Shown: positions 12,241 to 24,778 of the stretch, in pieces | Layout of the letters: each line of letters starts with the position of its first letter | Position numbering within the stretch: position 1 is the stretch's first letter | Assembly: GCA_020809705.1 (NCBI GenBank) | Contig: CP085826.1 | Location: 4,278,001 to 4,342,000 of the forward strand | DNA length: 64,000 nucleotides | Reading direction: 5' to 3' | Source: Calonectria ilicicola | Lineage: Eukaryota > Ascomycota > Sordariomycetes > Hypocreales > Nectriaceae | Made by a program: the position numbers and the translations under genes | Notes under the pieces: generated by a model | Databases searched by the model: none | Told to the model about the DNA's origin: nothing | The model's input: only the letters and a program-made list of their open reading frames with translations

Positions 12241-12705
12241 AAGGTGTCTTTGGTTGTGTGTGAACCTTTGAGGCCCTTTTTTTTCATCTGGATGCTTTGG
12301 ACCAGTCCTCCCTGTGAATGGGGGTCAATTGTTTGTATTGTAGACAAAAGATGTCAACCAGCAAGCCTCTCTTTCAGCACCCACCCCCCTTTGTGCACTT
12401 TTGCAGAAAACCAGGCGTGTCTCAAGAGGGAGTTCAAGACGGAGTATGAAACCGCAAAATCATGGCACTTAGATTGGTGTAGGTCGCACGCACGTCTCGA
12501 TCTCGCCTGGATCATGGGCACATTGACATGGATGCTGATGCGGGAGGACTGGACCGGCCGGCGTCCGGAGGGGACTGGAGACGCTGGCGATTGGACTTGT
12601 ACCTCACCTCACACGCACCTCAGCGCGGCAGACGCCAAACGAAGCCATGTCCAAGAATACGAGAGGTGTGTGTTTCGTACCCGATCTTTCTGCGCTTTGT
12701 TTGAG

Positions 12706-12712
12706 TATATAG
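12706..12712 (+). promoter_or_regulatory. Candidate TATA box for the CAF120-like gene
   Basis: A TATATAG motif is followed 40-100 bp downstream by a C/T-rich tract (12750-12800), the usual fungal arrangement at a transcription start. It points toward the plus-strand gene at 13971. Motif evidence only. Confidence 0.35.
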
Positions 12713-13970
12713 AAAGACGTGGTCCCCGTTCGGGCCCCGAACCGCATACCTTTCACCTCCTCCCTCCTTCCCCCCTCTGGTTCCCTTCCCTGCTTTTGCT
12801 GGGCTTTTGCTCAGCTCTCATCTTCATCGCCATCTTCCTAATTTCCGGGAGAACCTGACTTTTTTGAAAGTATTGTCTTGGACAGGACGTGCGCTTAAGC
12901 TTCCACCCAACCCCTCGATCGTCTCTGGGTGACGTATGCTACTGCTGCGGCCCAGCTCTGTCCATCGTCATCCACTTGCTCACGGCCCGGCTGCAACTAG
13001 GAAGAGCAGTCGATCGAGCCCGCGCATGACGGCAAAGACATAGCTTCCCGAAACCCCGACTGTTGGCTTCGAGGCCTCCCGAAATTCCAAATTCAAATCG
13101 CTCGATTGCTCGCACGCAATATCTTCTGTGTTCCCCCCCGCGCGAGAGGGACCAGGCCCGGAATCTGGACCGGCTGGCTTATCGAAAAAAAAAAGTTGCT
13201 CTAACACCCGTTTTGGGCTTGCCAGCCTCCCGCTACCACGCACGACATCGTTCACTGACAGCAACACCGTCACCATACCCGCACAGCACCCACTCGGTGC
13301 CCACACCCCAGCAGCCAGCATCCCACGCCCACACCGCACCTGCCGACGGGCGATCCCCGGTGTCCGACTCGGTATCGCACATCCCACGCAGCGAATCTAT
13401 ATTAACCGGATCCCTCCAAAGATACAGGGCCGCGTTGCCCACATCCACCGCTGTACAGGGGGATCACTTTGCGCCCAAATTTCAATTGGGTTCTTCGGAT
13501 CAGTCGCCCTGCTGGGCTTTGAATGCCAATCGTCCGACGCATCCGCCGCTGCACCACATTTGATTCCCGTGAATGGATTAGGGAAAAGGCGTCGTGGCCA
13601 AAGAGAGTCTAGAGGCGCTCGCATACGAATCCATCAATCGAATTGCCAGTTGACCCGCCTCCGAACCTGCCACCTACCTATTTGGCAATTAACCCGTCGT
13701 GTGGAAAAAGAGAAATAAAGGTAGGTTGCGACGAATCCATTCCCATCGAAGTTTACGACAAAGTCTGCGACATCGTTGTGGCTGGTTGGGTGCCCTGCCA
13801 ATACTTTCTTCGCTTCTCCGTGGAACACTCGTTCCTTTGGTATTGGCATCCCTTGCCAACTTGAGACTCTTCTTAGTCCTTGGGCTCTTTAGATGCCCAG
13901 ACGAGAGAATCAACCGCCTGAACGTCTGTCTCACTAAAAAATTGGCCCGGGATATCCGGCCTTGATCAAC

Positions 13971-16900
13971 ATGGGTCGAAATCGAGGTACGTGCTCCATT
14001 CCAGGTGTTGGACCCTGTGGCCTCACCTTGTTTTATTTTTTATTGTTTATTTTTATTTCCTCCCCATTTGCTCTATTCTCGGTCTCGCTTCATTGCAGTG
14101 TCTTGTGGTTGTTTTTGGCGCCACTGGATGGCTCCCTGCACGTCCCGGTAGGATCCGGTGACCAGAACCCAGTGTCTAGCCTAAGCCGTACTCCTTGCGC
14201 ACGCCCAGACACACCCTGGCCCACGAGGCGACATGGTGACTGGGACTACGGGGACCTTTTGAGGTCCGACTACGTAGCGACCTGTACGGCACGGCCACTG
14301 GGAACCCGCTGGCCAACGGGGCTTTTGGGCCTTGCATCACACACACTGGCCACACTGGCCGCATCGAGCACTGGGCGCTGGCACTGGGCGCCTATGGCCG
14401 CTGCTTTGAGCCAATCCGTCATACTTGGACCCCCTAGCCACTACCACTGCCCCAGAGCCCATAATATCTCGCCTCATCCGTCCCTCCAATACTAATTGAC
14501 GAATAGTCCTTTCTTTTATGTCACAGTTTTCTGCTGGCACAAAGACTCCTCCGCACTCTTCTTCTCCCCCAAACGATTCCCCCTTCGCTCACCGCAAGAC
14601 CAATTCCGTCGCCGAGCCCTTCCCTGACCTGAACGTCGACCTTTCTCGCGCTATTACACCGCCTGAGTATGGCACTCCATTGAACGGCTCCCCAGTAAAC
14701 ACACCTCCGCGCCAACGCAGCAGCTCACGTCCCTTGTCTATGGTGCTTGCTCACAACCCGCCTCTCATGGATATCAACGAGGACACGATTCCCGAGCTTC
14801 AGCCTATTTTTACCTACCTGAACAGCCATTCCAACAAGCTGTACCAGGAGGGCTATTTTCTGAAGCTCGACGATCAGAACACACGTAGGTCATATCCGGT
14901 TTCCCCGCCTGTGCCTTGGCGCCAGCCCCCCTTGTGATAGCTTCTGACACTTGGCCGCAACAGAGGGTCGCCCCAATGCCGACAGAACATGGACCGAGTG
15001 TTTCGCCCAGCTCGTCGGCACTGTGCTATCCCTATGGGATGCCTCAGAACTTGACGCTGCTGGTGAGGATGGCGAAGTCCTGCCCAAATTTATTAACTTG
15101 ACCGATGCTTCCATCAAGATGGTAAGGAGACACCCTCACGTGCCGCTTCGCTTCCCCGCGCCCGCTAACACGGAAGTTCTCTAGATTGAATCACTCCCCA
15201 CACGATCTAGTGACGAGCAACCGCTGCAGAATATTCTTAGCCTGTCAACAGCCGGCAGGAATAGATACTTGCTGCACTTTAATTCGCGACATTCTTTGCT
15301 ACAATGGACAGCAGCCATCAGACTTTCAATGTTTGAGCACTCGACGCTCCAGGAGGCCTACACAGGTGCTCTGATTGCCGGCAAGGGCAAAACACTTAAT
15401 AATATCAACATTGTTATGGAGCGATCCCGGTTCAAGACAGAGGAATGGGTTAGAGTCCGATTTGGAGCTGGTGTTCCCTGGAGACGATGCTGGTGTGTCA
15501 TTACACCCCCAGATGAGAAGGAATATGCCAAACTCCAGAAAGAGATGAAGAAGCGATCGCCGTACGACCGATCCCCCGTTCCTCTATTGAAGGGCGACAT
15601 CAAGTTTTACGACACGCGAAAAGATGGAAAGAAGCAGAAGAAGGCCTTGCCCATAGCCTCCATTACTGACGCCTACTCCGCCTACGCTATTTACCCCCAG
15701 TCCAAGTCACTAATTGATGCCTCAACGCTTCTTAAAATTGAAGGCAATATTGCTATCCACACAGATCCTCCTTCATCGACTGAAGGATTCGTTTTTATTA
15801 TGCCAGAAACACACCCTGCTGTAAGCGGGTTTGAAATGCTTCTTCGGTTTCTTTTCCCCACCTGGGACACATTTGGCCTGTATGGGAGGCCTGGAAGACT
15901 TGTTGCCAGTGTTCTTGACCCCAGATCACTCATGTTTGCCATGCCCAAGCATAAGAGATACGGCTACCTCGAAAATTTGGATGTTTCGAACCTTATCCTC
16001 GAGGACACCAGCTCTGGCTGGAATGAGCGAGAGTGGAGAAAACGACTAAAGGAAGCCACCGGCCAAAGGATGAATGCGGTCGAGGACGTACCGTCTTCCA
16101 GGTCCCGCAGCAATAGCGGGAAGAGCGTAAGGTTGAGCTTTGGCGCAGGATCCGGAGGATCTGGAGGCACTGGCAGGCCCAAGGTTGGCTTTTCTGACGA
16201 GCGAGGATCCGTCAGATCCTCTCGGTCTCAGTCCCTCAATGGCCCAGCCAGGACGGATTCGGCCCCTTCAGATCCGCGAGAGAGGCTGTTGGCCACGAGC
16301 GTTGAGAACCGAGCCCGAAACGTCTCGGATCCCCATGGAGGCGTAATTCCCCGCAACAATGCCTCCAGGAACGGAAGCCCATTCTCTGGCACCCCACAGC
16401 GCAACCACACCCCCATTGAGGAGTATCAGGACCAACCCGCCCCTCCCTATGATGGCCCCAACTTTGATGATGAGCAGAGCAGCAGCAACAATTCTCCTCA
16501 CCTAAAGGACCTGGACGGGATGCGACAAATGCAAACACCAGAGCCTGTCTCGAGACCACCAGCCTTGAACCATGCTCCCCAGGCACGCCCTACCAGCAAC
16601 ATCTACCATTCTCCGGAGCTTCGCCACGCTAACAGCCGACTCTCGAATACTACTCTAGCTCAATTGGCCAAGGCCGGAGGCATCGCCGGACCCAATTCAA
16701 ACTCTCCAGCAGGGAGTGCGGGGGACGCAGGATCTGGACCATCGGTACTTCCACACGCCAACAACACCCTGGGGATATCTGCTAACGACAACCATTCGCG
16801 TGAAGCTCTAAGCCCACCCGGCCGGAATCATCCCCAGAATGGTGCCCTTCCTCCGCTGACCATTCCGAACCAACGCTCAAGATCTCCTCTGGCTCAGTCT

Positions 16901-19003
16901 CCGTACGGACCCCCAAGCCCGTTTTCCAACCACCCCAACTCCCACTCTCGCCCATCAACTGCTGGAGATGGCTCAAGATCGCCGATGGCCCCTGGGCCTC
17001 CTGGATTCATGGGCCCTCCCGGGCCTATGGGACCTCCCAGGTCACGTCCTCAAACGCCAAACTATGGCCCAAGACCAGATGGTCGACCAGCTGATTCTCG
17101 AGGCCCGCCGGGCCATGGCCCTCCGCCACATGGGCAGATGCCAGATCGAAGACCGTCTGACCCTCGTGCTCGTGGACCACCACCTCAGGGTATTCCTCCT
17201 CAACAACGAATGCCTGATCGAAAGCCTTCTAATCCTCGATTCGCCCCAGGTCAAGGACCACCTCCTCAAGGCCACCCTCAAGGCCACCCCCAGGGCCATC
17301 CTCACGGCCCTCTCCAAGGTCCTCCCCAAGGACCTCCAAGCCATGGGTTCCGCCCCAACACGCCTGGATCTCACAGACCTCCGCCTGCTGCTGATTTCTC
17401 AGGCGGCCCAGGACCGCAAATGACTCATCGGAAGCCAGTTCCTGACAGAACAGCCGGATTTGAAAGTCCTGACCGATCTGCTGTTTTCAACAGTCAAAAG
17501 GCATCTATTATTTCTGGAAGTAGCATCGTCACTGCAAATGATATTATTGATCATTACGCCTACGACCAGGGCCAAACTCGATCTCGGCAGGGCACGCCCA
17601 ACTCTGAACGTCGAGCAGCTCCATTTGAGCGACAGCAAAGCGAGATGAACGCCCAGAACAGCAACCAATATGATGATGCATCCTCGATTGATTACGCAAG
17701 CACTCACAAATCTAGCGAGACGAACCATTCTGTCGAGCGGCCTCGAGCTGGTGTGTTAAAAACTACCGGCGGCGAGGACAGTGATACGCCTGCTGATCAG
17801 GGCTACGATATTCCTGAAATCAACTTCGGACCAACCATCAACTATGGCGCAAGCCCTCCGGCCCGTAGCAAGACGCCCAATGGCTTGCAACAACTCGGTT
17901 CAACTGGGTCTCCTCGAGCCCACTCACCTGCGGAGAAAGGCCCAACACCCCCGCCACATAAGGTTATGGGGCAGCCGTCACCCCATGAACGAACGGGATC
18001 TGATGACTCTAGGCGACAGATGCCTTGGCAACCAGGCGCCGCGGCTACTCCTTCTAGCCCCAAAGGTCTCAACGCCGAAGACTATGTTAAGCGCAAGGCG
18101 GCCCACGCTCGCAGTGCGTCAAGCAATACATTGCTCGGGACGCGCTCTGAGACCCCTACGTCAACTAAGCGGAGGAGCTCATATGACATATTAAAGAGAC
18201 ATTCAAGGAACAGTTCGGCAGATTTGCTTTCGCGACCTGGCTCTCGAGGAGCTGGCACTTTGCTGAGTTCTGGCGAGACATCCAACCACCTGAGTGCTCG
18301 AGAACAGGAACAAGTAGCTCGGATGACGGGTGGCCCTCTCATTAACATGGCAGGAAATGGTTCGAAACGAGATAGCCAAGGACCAGGTCTCGTGGGCGCC
18401 ATAGAGGTGAGGGAACGTGAGAAGCAGCAGATGATGCAAGGGGTTACCAGTCAGACTGTTCAGAATGCCATCCACCAGCGACAGCACACCCAAGCTATGG
18501 CTTATCAACAGCAAATGCAACAGCAACAAATGGCTCAGCAAAGGGCGGCACAGCAGCAAATGCAGCAGCAGCAAATGCAACAGCAACATATGATGCAGCA
18601 ACAACAAATGCAACAACAACAAATGCAACAGCAACAGATGCATCAGCAGCAGATGCATCAGCATAACATGTCGCAGCAGATGGCACAGCAGCAAATGGCA
18701 CAGCAGCAACAAGTTTTGGCTCAGCACGCATACCAGCAACAGATGATGGAGCGTAGCATGTCACCACCTGGCTATAGCACGATGGGCCGAGGAGGCGGTC
18801 CGGGGCCTTATGGACCTGGAGGAATGCAGTATGGTGCGCCGCAGCAGATGGGCTACGCACCACAGCAGAGCTTTTCGCGACCCCTCCAATCTCCTCAGCA
18901 GGGAGGAGGATTTGTACCTCCCCCACAGGGCCAGTATGGGCCTGGTGCTGGAGTACCACAACAACGAAGCGTTCACCCACAATATCAGGGACAAGCATTC
19001 TAA
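13971..19003 (+). CDS. Caf120/Skg3-like PH-domain protein with Gln/Met-rich tail
   Basis: Exons 13971-13986, 14507-14884, 14964-15121 and 15185-19003 join in frame to 1456 aa. The first exon encodes only MGRNR plus one base. Its 520-nt intron ends in TACTAATTGACGAATAG and continues in frame into VLSFMSQF. If that exon is not used, translation starts at ATG 14518. Residues about 100-460 carry the folded part: a helical segment, then a PH domain (RYLLHFNSRHSLLQWTAAIR; SRFKTEEWVRVRFGAGVPWR) and the conserved block YGRPGRLVASVLDPRSLMFA. The rest is disordered, with a Gly/Pro-rich part near residues 880-970 and a Gln/Met repeat near 1290-1375. Yeast Caf120 associates with the Ccr4-Not complex, and its paralogue Skg3 localises to bud and cytoplasm. 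Membrane binding by the PH domain is inference. Confidence 0.85.
18499..18750 (+). repeat. CAG/CAA-ATG repeat encoding a Gln/Met-rich tract
   Basis: Imperfect repeats of CAGCAGCAAATG-type units encode alternating QQQQM blocks in the C-terminal tail of the Caf120-like protein. CAA and CAG are mixed, so it is not a pure microsatellite and is likely less prone to slippage. Gln/Met-rich tracts are low-complexity, condensate-prone sequence; any role is inference. Confidence 0.8.
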
Positions 19004-20452
19004 ATAGGAAGGAAACGCGGACCGTGAAAATGATGTGAAGCCGGGGTTGGCATTTTTGTTTGATTTCTTTTTTCTTTTTTATATTTCCTCCTCTCAGATT
19101 CAGCGGCATGTTTGATGTAAACATGTTTGGAGTAGCACTGGATGCATGCACACATACCACTATGTACTGGCGTTTGGGAGGATATCATTGCTTGCACATG
19201 GACACAAGCATATGAAGAGCTCAGCTTGTTCACACAAAAAACATGGATATGAAAATCATAGACAGCCTTGCATTTGTATTTTCTATGTCGAAATCAATGA
19301 AATATCTTAATCTGCACTTTCTTGACCTTGTCGATTGTTGTATTTGATGGTGAATGAGCATGCATGTAGTAACTGGTAGGTAAGTGAAGTTGCGTGCCGT
19401 TGGTTTTGGGTTGAAATAAAGGTTAAGGGTTCAATAGATTGGATTGACTAATTGGGGGAGACTTCATCTGGGTGAGTTTAGCTAATCAATCTTGGACGGT
19501 AGTTCAACCGCTGCTGGCACGGGACACGAAACGGTCACGATTTGAATGGGTACTGGTACTGGCACATGGAGGTTTCGTCTCCCTTGCGTTCCCGTTCAGG
19601 GTCCAGGAGCCGTCACTCTACACTCCAGTGGGCCTGGTGGGGCACGGCGAGAATGTCAATTGACATGATATCCAGTGATGCTGGCCGCATGGTCCTGGTC
19701 AGCGACAAGCCAGCTGAGCCCAGTCACGTTCACAGGCCACCACCACCTGCCAGCGTTGTTGTTCACTTTGTCACGCATTTGCTTCCCGTCGCGTCCCCGG
19801 TCGTTGCTGGTGTTGTTTCTTGCGCCGCGTGATTGCGCGCTCAGCTACGGAGCCTGCACGAGCCGCGTTTCCTTCGCGCCAGGAACAAGCAGAGTGTCAA
19901 CGTGACGCCTGCAGGCGTTGGCCATGTTTTCCATGCATCAGTGGGTTCGGTCCGTTGCTGAGGCAAACATCTCGCTGGGGGGGGGCGGCAGCCTAGCGGC
20001 CCAGCAGTGATTCTGGACACAGGGGATTTAGCGGCGGACTGCCCTGCAAACCACTGCAAACCCACCCCCTGTACCATCCCGAGTTTGCATCCACCACCAC
20101 TTTCCGTCCGGTATTGACAAAGATTCGATCCATTCAGCGTCCCTGCTATTTGGCGACCGCCTTTGCGCTTTTCCTTTCTTTTTCCCACTCTCAACGTCAC
20201 CTCCACCTCATCGTCTGTTGACAACATCGCCTTTTCTTCTTCCTTCGCCGCATCACCCACTTTCACGCTCTAATTTTGCTCGCCTAAGACGCCTGGACCG
20301 ATCACCGACTAACGTGCGCCTTTGTCCTACGGTTTCCCGAGTCCCGCGCCGTTGCTTTGTCTTGCCAAATCACCACCGTTGTTGCCCACCATCACCCTCT
20401 ACGCGGGAGCCTGTGAATATCCTCGCAGCGCTGGCTGCCAACGTCCCTTCCA
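19004..20452. other. Intergenic: CAF120-like 3' UTR and checkpoint-kinase promoter
   Basis: Both flanking genes lie on the plus strand. 19004-19470 is A/T-rich with AATAAA-like sequences (a GAAATAAAGG near 19414), fitting a 3' UTR. 20150-20450 is C/T-rich, fitting a transcription start and leader. A G9 run lies near 19979. No further gene is supported. Confidence 0.5.
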
Positions 20453-23400
20453 ATGGATGGCGACGAGCCTACGCAAGGTACCTTGGTTCCTCACACTACC
20501 CTCGTCGGCCTGTTTGCCACTCCCCCGCTAACCGTCTCATCCCCCCTTAGCGACCCAGAACGTCCTCGACCCTCGCCGAGTAGGGAAGCAAAACTCGGGC
20601 TTCTCCGATGAAGACATATCCGACATAATCTGCGTCCTCTACCCTCACTCCGATTCCGCGCGACAAGAGCTGCAACGCCTGGTGGAGGAAGACTCTCCTC
20701 ACATCATCGGAAAGGATGAGGCGGACGGCGTCGAGCCCGACTACGCTCTCGAAGATTATGCCAGCCGCTTCCAAACGAACCCTTCGAACTCCGGAAACCA
20801 TGCCATTATCCTTCGACTCTCTGCTCAGCTAAAGAATCCTTCAGCGGGATTTGCCTTTGGTCGCAATACGGGACGATGCGACATTGTCTTTGTGAACGAT
20901 CCTTATCGACGTCTTAGTAATATCCACTTCCGGATCTACGTGAATGAGTACGGCACTGTGATGGTCGAAGACCAGTCCACCAACGGCACTATTGTTGATA
21001 ACCAGTTACTGGCTTCTCACCCCAACGCCAAGGGCAGGACCGATCCCCCAACAGTAAGGTGGGTGCTTAGCTCCGGTGCTGTCATCCGCATCTATCTCCA
21101 TCAGCAAGCCAGAGACCTGGCTTTTCGTGTTAGAATCCCGCGACGAGATGATGAGTATGATCAAGCATACATCAACAAGGTTCAAGAATTTTTTACCCGT
21201 CATGGACTGGGCAGGCAGAATGAAACCATCACTGCTGGGCCTGGGGGTCATGTTGACCTGTTCAAGCCTTCTGCCCAGGCGCCAACCCGGAGGATTGAGT
21301 CTAATGAGATAAACCGCGCTCAGACTCGGTCACCATCAAAAAAGCGGGAGGCCAATCGGGAATGGTCTGGGTCGGGCAAGTATAATAGGACAGGTATGAT
21401 TGGAAAGGGAGCTTTTGCAGTCGTCCATAAAGTCACTTCAAAGTACGACGGATTGCCTTACGCTGCCAAAGAGCTTGAAAAGAGGAGGTTCATTAAGAAT
21501 GGTGTTCTGGATCAAAAGGTTGAAAATGAGATGAAGATTATGCAACGAGTCAACCATGTATGTCTGATAACCCATGTTTGAACGTATTACATGACTAACT
21601 GATGGAATCTAGCGTAACATTGTTCGCTACATCGAACATTTTGAATGGGATGACAGATTGTTAATCATCATCATGGAATACGTACCTGGCGGTGATCTGG
21701 GGAAGCTCATCTCAGATGAGGGTGTCCTAAGCGAGCTGGAAACTCGAGCCGTTTCGCAGCAACTCCTCAGCGCGTTGGGCTATCTACATGAGAACAACAT
21801 CACTCATCGAGATGTTAAACCCGACAACATTTTGATCCACTCGATTAATCCCATTGAAGTTAAGCTCACCGACTTTGGTCTCTCAAAAATGGTCGATAGC
21901 GAGCAGACTTTCTTGAGAACCTTCTGTGGAACTTTGCTCTACTGCGCACCTGAGGTGTATACTGAATATGTGGAGTACGACGAAAACGGAGTGCGAAACC
22001 GCGGCAAAAAGGTACGGCGGATACCCGGGCAAAGGTACAACCATGCTGTTGATATCTGGTCCCTGGGCGGCGTTCTGTTTTATACTCTGACTGGTTCCCC
22101 GCCATATCCTGTCAAGAGCGGTATCAGCTACTCTGAGTTGTTGAACATGATCATGACGACTCGTCTCAACATCACTCCTCTCCAGAATTACGGTGTCTCG
22201 GACCAAGCAATCGATTTCCTCTGCAGAATGCTCCAAAGGCGCCCTGAAAACCGTGCGACTGTGGGTGAGCTTGATGGCCATCCCTGGCTGGGAGCAGACG
22301 GGCCAACTATCGAGGCGTCTCAGTCATTTGACGAAATCACAGATGATGATGATATGGTCGACAACTTTTCACGATTCCAAGCCCATCATTATGAAGACGA
22401 CCGAGTAAGCGACTCCATGGGCGAGGACTCTGAAAAGGAAAACACCCTGAGACAAGCAACACAACCTCAGAGGCTATTTGGGGAAGTTGGGGTCTCTGCA
22501 ATTGGAAGCTCTGGAGTGATTCCAGAAGATTTTCTCAATTTGCAAGCGGAGAACCCGAGTGTAGGAGAGACCGAGATTTTAGGTGATCTTGATGAAGCCT
22601 ATCAGTCTGAGGATTCTGCAACACCTAAAGATGGGCAGCGCCGTGCTATTTCTCGCCAAACGACCATGTCCGTTGCGCAAAACCAGTCAGCGGATCAACT
22701 TCAAAGCCTGGTCGAAGAAGTTGCGTCCCAGAGTCTTGGAGGCAATGAGTCTGTTGTGCAGAACCTTGGCATCTCTCAATATTCTATCCAGTCTTCGGAC
22801 TTTAACACTAGCAAGCGGAAGCCCCGCTCGCATGACACGAGTGACGAATTTGATGAAAATACACCTCCCGGGAAGCCGACTATGAAGAGGCTTAAATCGG
22901 AAGGCAATATGGACACAATGGTTGATGATTTCATTGATGAATACAAGTTGCTGGCACGTATGCCCGAGATCAGAAGATCTAGATCAGGACGACAAATAGA
23001 CCGCCCTTATAGGAAGGAGTCTTTCTGGGCACCAGACCGCAAAACTTGGCACCTCAATTATCCAGAAATGACCCAACTTCAGTATGAGACTTTCTCAGCA
23101 GCGGCTCGCGAACGATCCGAAGAATTCAAGCCTGGTCTAACGCCACTCTGGGATCTCGCAATGAAATACTTCCCTCCTCACCCTGTTGGGCAGCCTCGGG
23201 TTGGCCCTAGCATTCTCTCTCGCACAACTTCGAATCAGTCGGATCATCCTATGACTGATGACGGCATGGACTTTCCTCCCACTGCGCCTCCCATTGATGA
23301 CGCCGACCAGATCCCGGATACACTTGCTCCAACTGCACAGATCATCGTTCCTATTCATGTTCATCATGAAGGGCCAGCAGCGGCCAAATTTGAGTCTCAC

Positions 23401-24168
23401 CCGGGCTCTACCGTTCCTGGAATTAAGATTGGCGTGAACGATTCCCTCGTGTCCTTTGGTCGAGGCCCGGAGAACACGCAAGTGTTTAAGCCGAAGACCG
23501 AAGCGCGGGTACCCAAATACGCTTTCAAATTGATGCTTTGGAAGAATGGCGAGGGCTATGACCCTTCTAAAGATCCATCTAAGATATCTTTGCCTTGGGA
23601 CAGCAAATCGACAGACGATCCCAATCTGTACACCTTTTACATCTCTACTAAGGCAACGATGGGCATTCGAATCAACGACTATTCTCTGGCTTCGTCAGAT
23701 GCGAAGAATTTTGCAGGTCCTTCTCAGCATTGGACGCCTTTGTTTCATGAAGACGAGGTGATCATCTGGAGTGGTAACAGTGCTGATGCTGTGACAAAAC
23801 TCACTTTCCAGTGTTTTTGGGGCGCATCCTCTCATTCTCGTGGCAACAACAAGGCCTTACAGTTGGCGGATGACAGTTTGGCATCTAGACTAGACGCAGC
23901 GTGCCAGAAAACGGAGAAGCGAATCCGAGATGTTGCTGAAAAGAAACAAATACACGCCAAGGCCCAAAAAGAATACGACGAGCGGACCCTCTACATCGAT
24001 ACTGAACGCGAGAGAAGTCGCATATTCGAGGTCAAGAGACAAGAAGCTGTGGACTACTTATCGAGGAGGCCCCAGACTTCTCGACTAGCGTCACCAGCTA
24101 GTGCTCCTCCGACATCATATGGTGGTCGTGCCCTCACAGTTCCACCGTCGCGTTTGAGTCCCAATTAG
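20453..24168 (+). CDS. rad53: Rad53/Chk2-type checkpoint kinase with two FHA domains
   Basis: Exons 20453-20477, 20551-21557 and 21613-24168 splice in frame to 1195 aa. The start gives MDGDEPTQATQNVLDPRR, with two TQ sites like those phosphorylated by ATR/ATM kinases. FHA1 lies near residues 100-190 (FGRNTGRCDIVF, RLSNIHFRI, STNGTIVDN). The kinase domain lies near 285-570, with GKGAFAVVHKV, YAAKEL, HRDVKPDN, DFGLSK and the CGTLLYCAPEV activation-loop end. A second FHA-like domain lies near 950-1060 (VSFGRGPENTQVF), and a charged coiled coil follows near 1105-1160. FHA-kinase-FHA is the architecture of yeast Rad53; single-FHA Chk2 proteins lack the second. Expected role: nuclear relay of DNA-damage and replication-stress signals. 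It is longer than Rad53 (821 aa) because of a disordered linker and the C-terminal coil. Confidence 0.9.
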
Positions 24169-24778
24169 AATGGGCTCGATACCCGATAGATTCGTCACAT
24201 TTTATTAATTTTTGGGTAAATGATTTGGTATTTAGGATAAGCAAGCGAGAAGAAAAAACAAAATCAAGAACTGGTGTCAGGTAGGATCTGGGACTGAGCC
24301 GGGAAAGGCTCCAGTGAGTTTTGGTAGCGTGATTTCTGAAGGAATCTACATATGGGAGAGTGTAAAAAGGTATATGGATGTTGCTGTACATTGCTAAGCT
24401 CTCTACTCTTGAAGGGTATTGGCGAGATTATTTGTACAGGCAGGAGGTAAATGATTTGTGATCCGGTTCCATGTTACTATGACTCCAAGTCAAATTTCGA
24501 CTAGTTTAGCTAGTCTAAGATGAATATTTCCCAAGTTTTTTGGCTTTCGACTTTTGGCACAAGCTGCCTCCATGTGATAGCCACAAAACGAAGCGAATAG
24601 CAAAACGCAAAAATGAAAACTCAAGCTGTTTGTTTACAATGACGATGTGTTAATCCCATGTCCAGCCAATGCCCTATTATCCGTCGAGCTTCAAAAATTC
24701 TGGTCATGCACTCCACAATCTCGATTAGTCCCAAGTTGATCGTAAAACAAATTCCTCAATCAAACGCGCAGCATGAAC
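24169..24778. other. Convergent intergenic region
   Basis: About 610 bp between the 3' ends of the plus-strand kinase gene and the minus-strand zinc-ribbon gene. A/T-rich, with several AATAAA-like sequences on both strands. Both 3' UTRs must lie here, possibly overlapping. No other feature seen. Confidence 0.5.

Larger units (their letters stand above)
9358..13970. other. 4.6-kb gene-poor stretch, with the probable CAF120 promoter and leader at its right end
   Basis: No gene can be supported. Open frames at 10668-11153 (minus), 11827-12138 (minus), 12145-12858 (plus) and 13128-13718 (plus) have no recognisable motifs and overlap each other on opposite strands. Features seen are A/T-rich sequence around 9900-10200, a GTGTGGT microsatellite near 12199-12240, a TATATA box at 12706 and a pyrimidine-rich stretch at 12750-12800. 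The last two suggest that transcription toward the gene starting at 13971 begins near 12750, which would give a leader of about 1.2 kb containing many upstream ATGs. Confidence 0.45.

Noticed and set aside
12145..12858. Plus-strand frame of 237 codons with a hydrophobic end
   Set aside because: Composition follows a GT microsatellite and pyrimidine tracts; it spans the presumed CAF120-like promoter; no motif.
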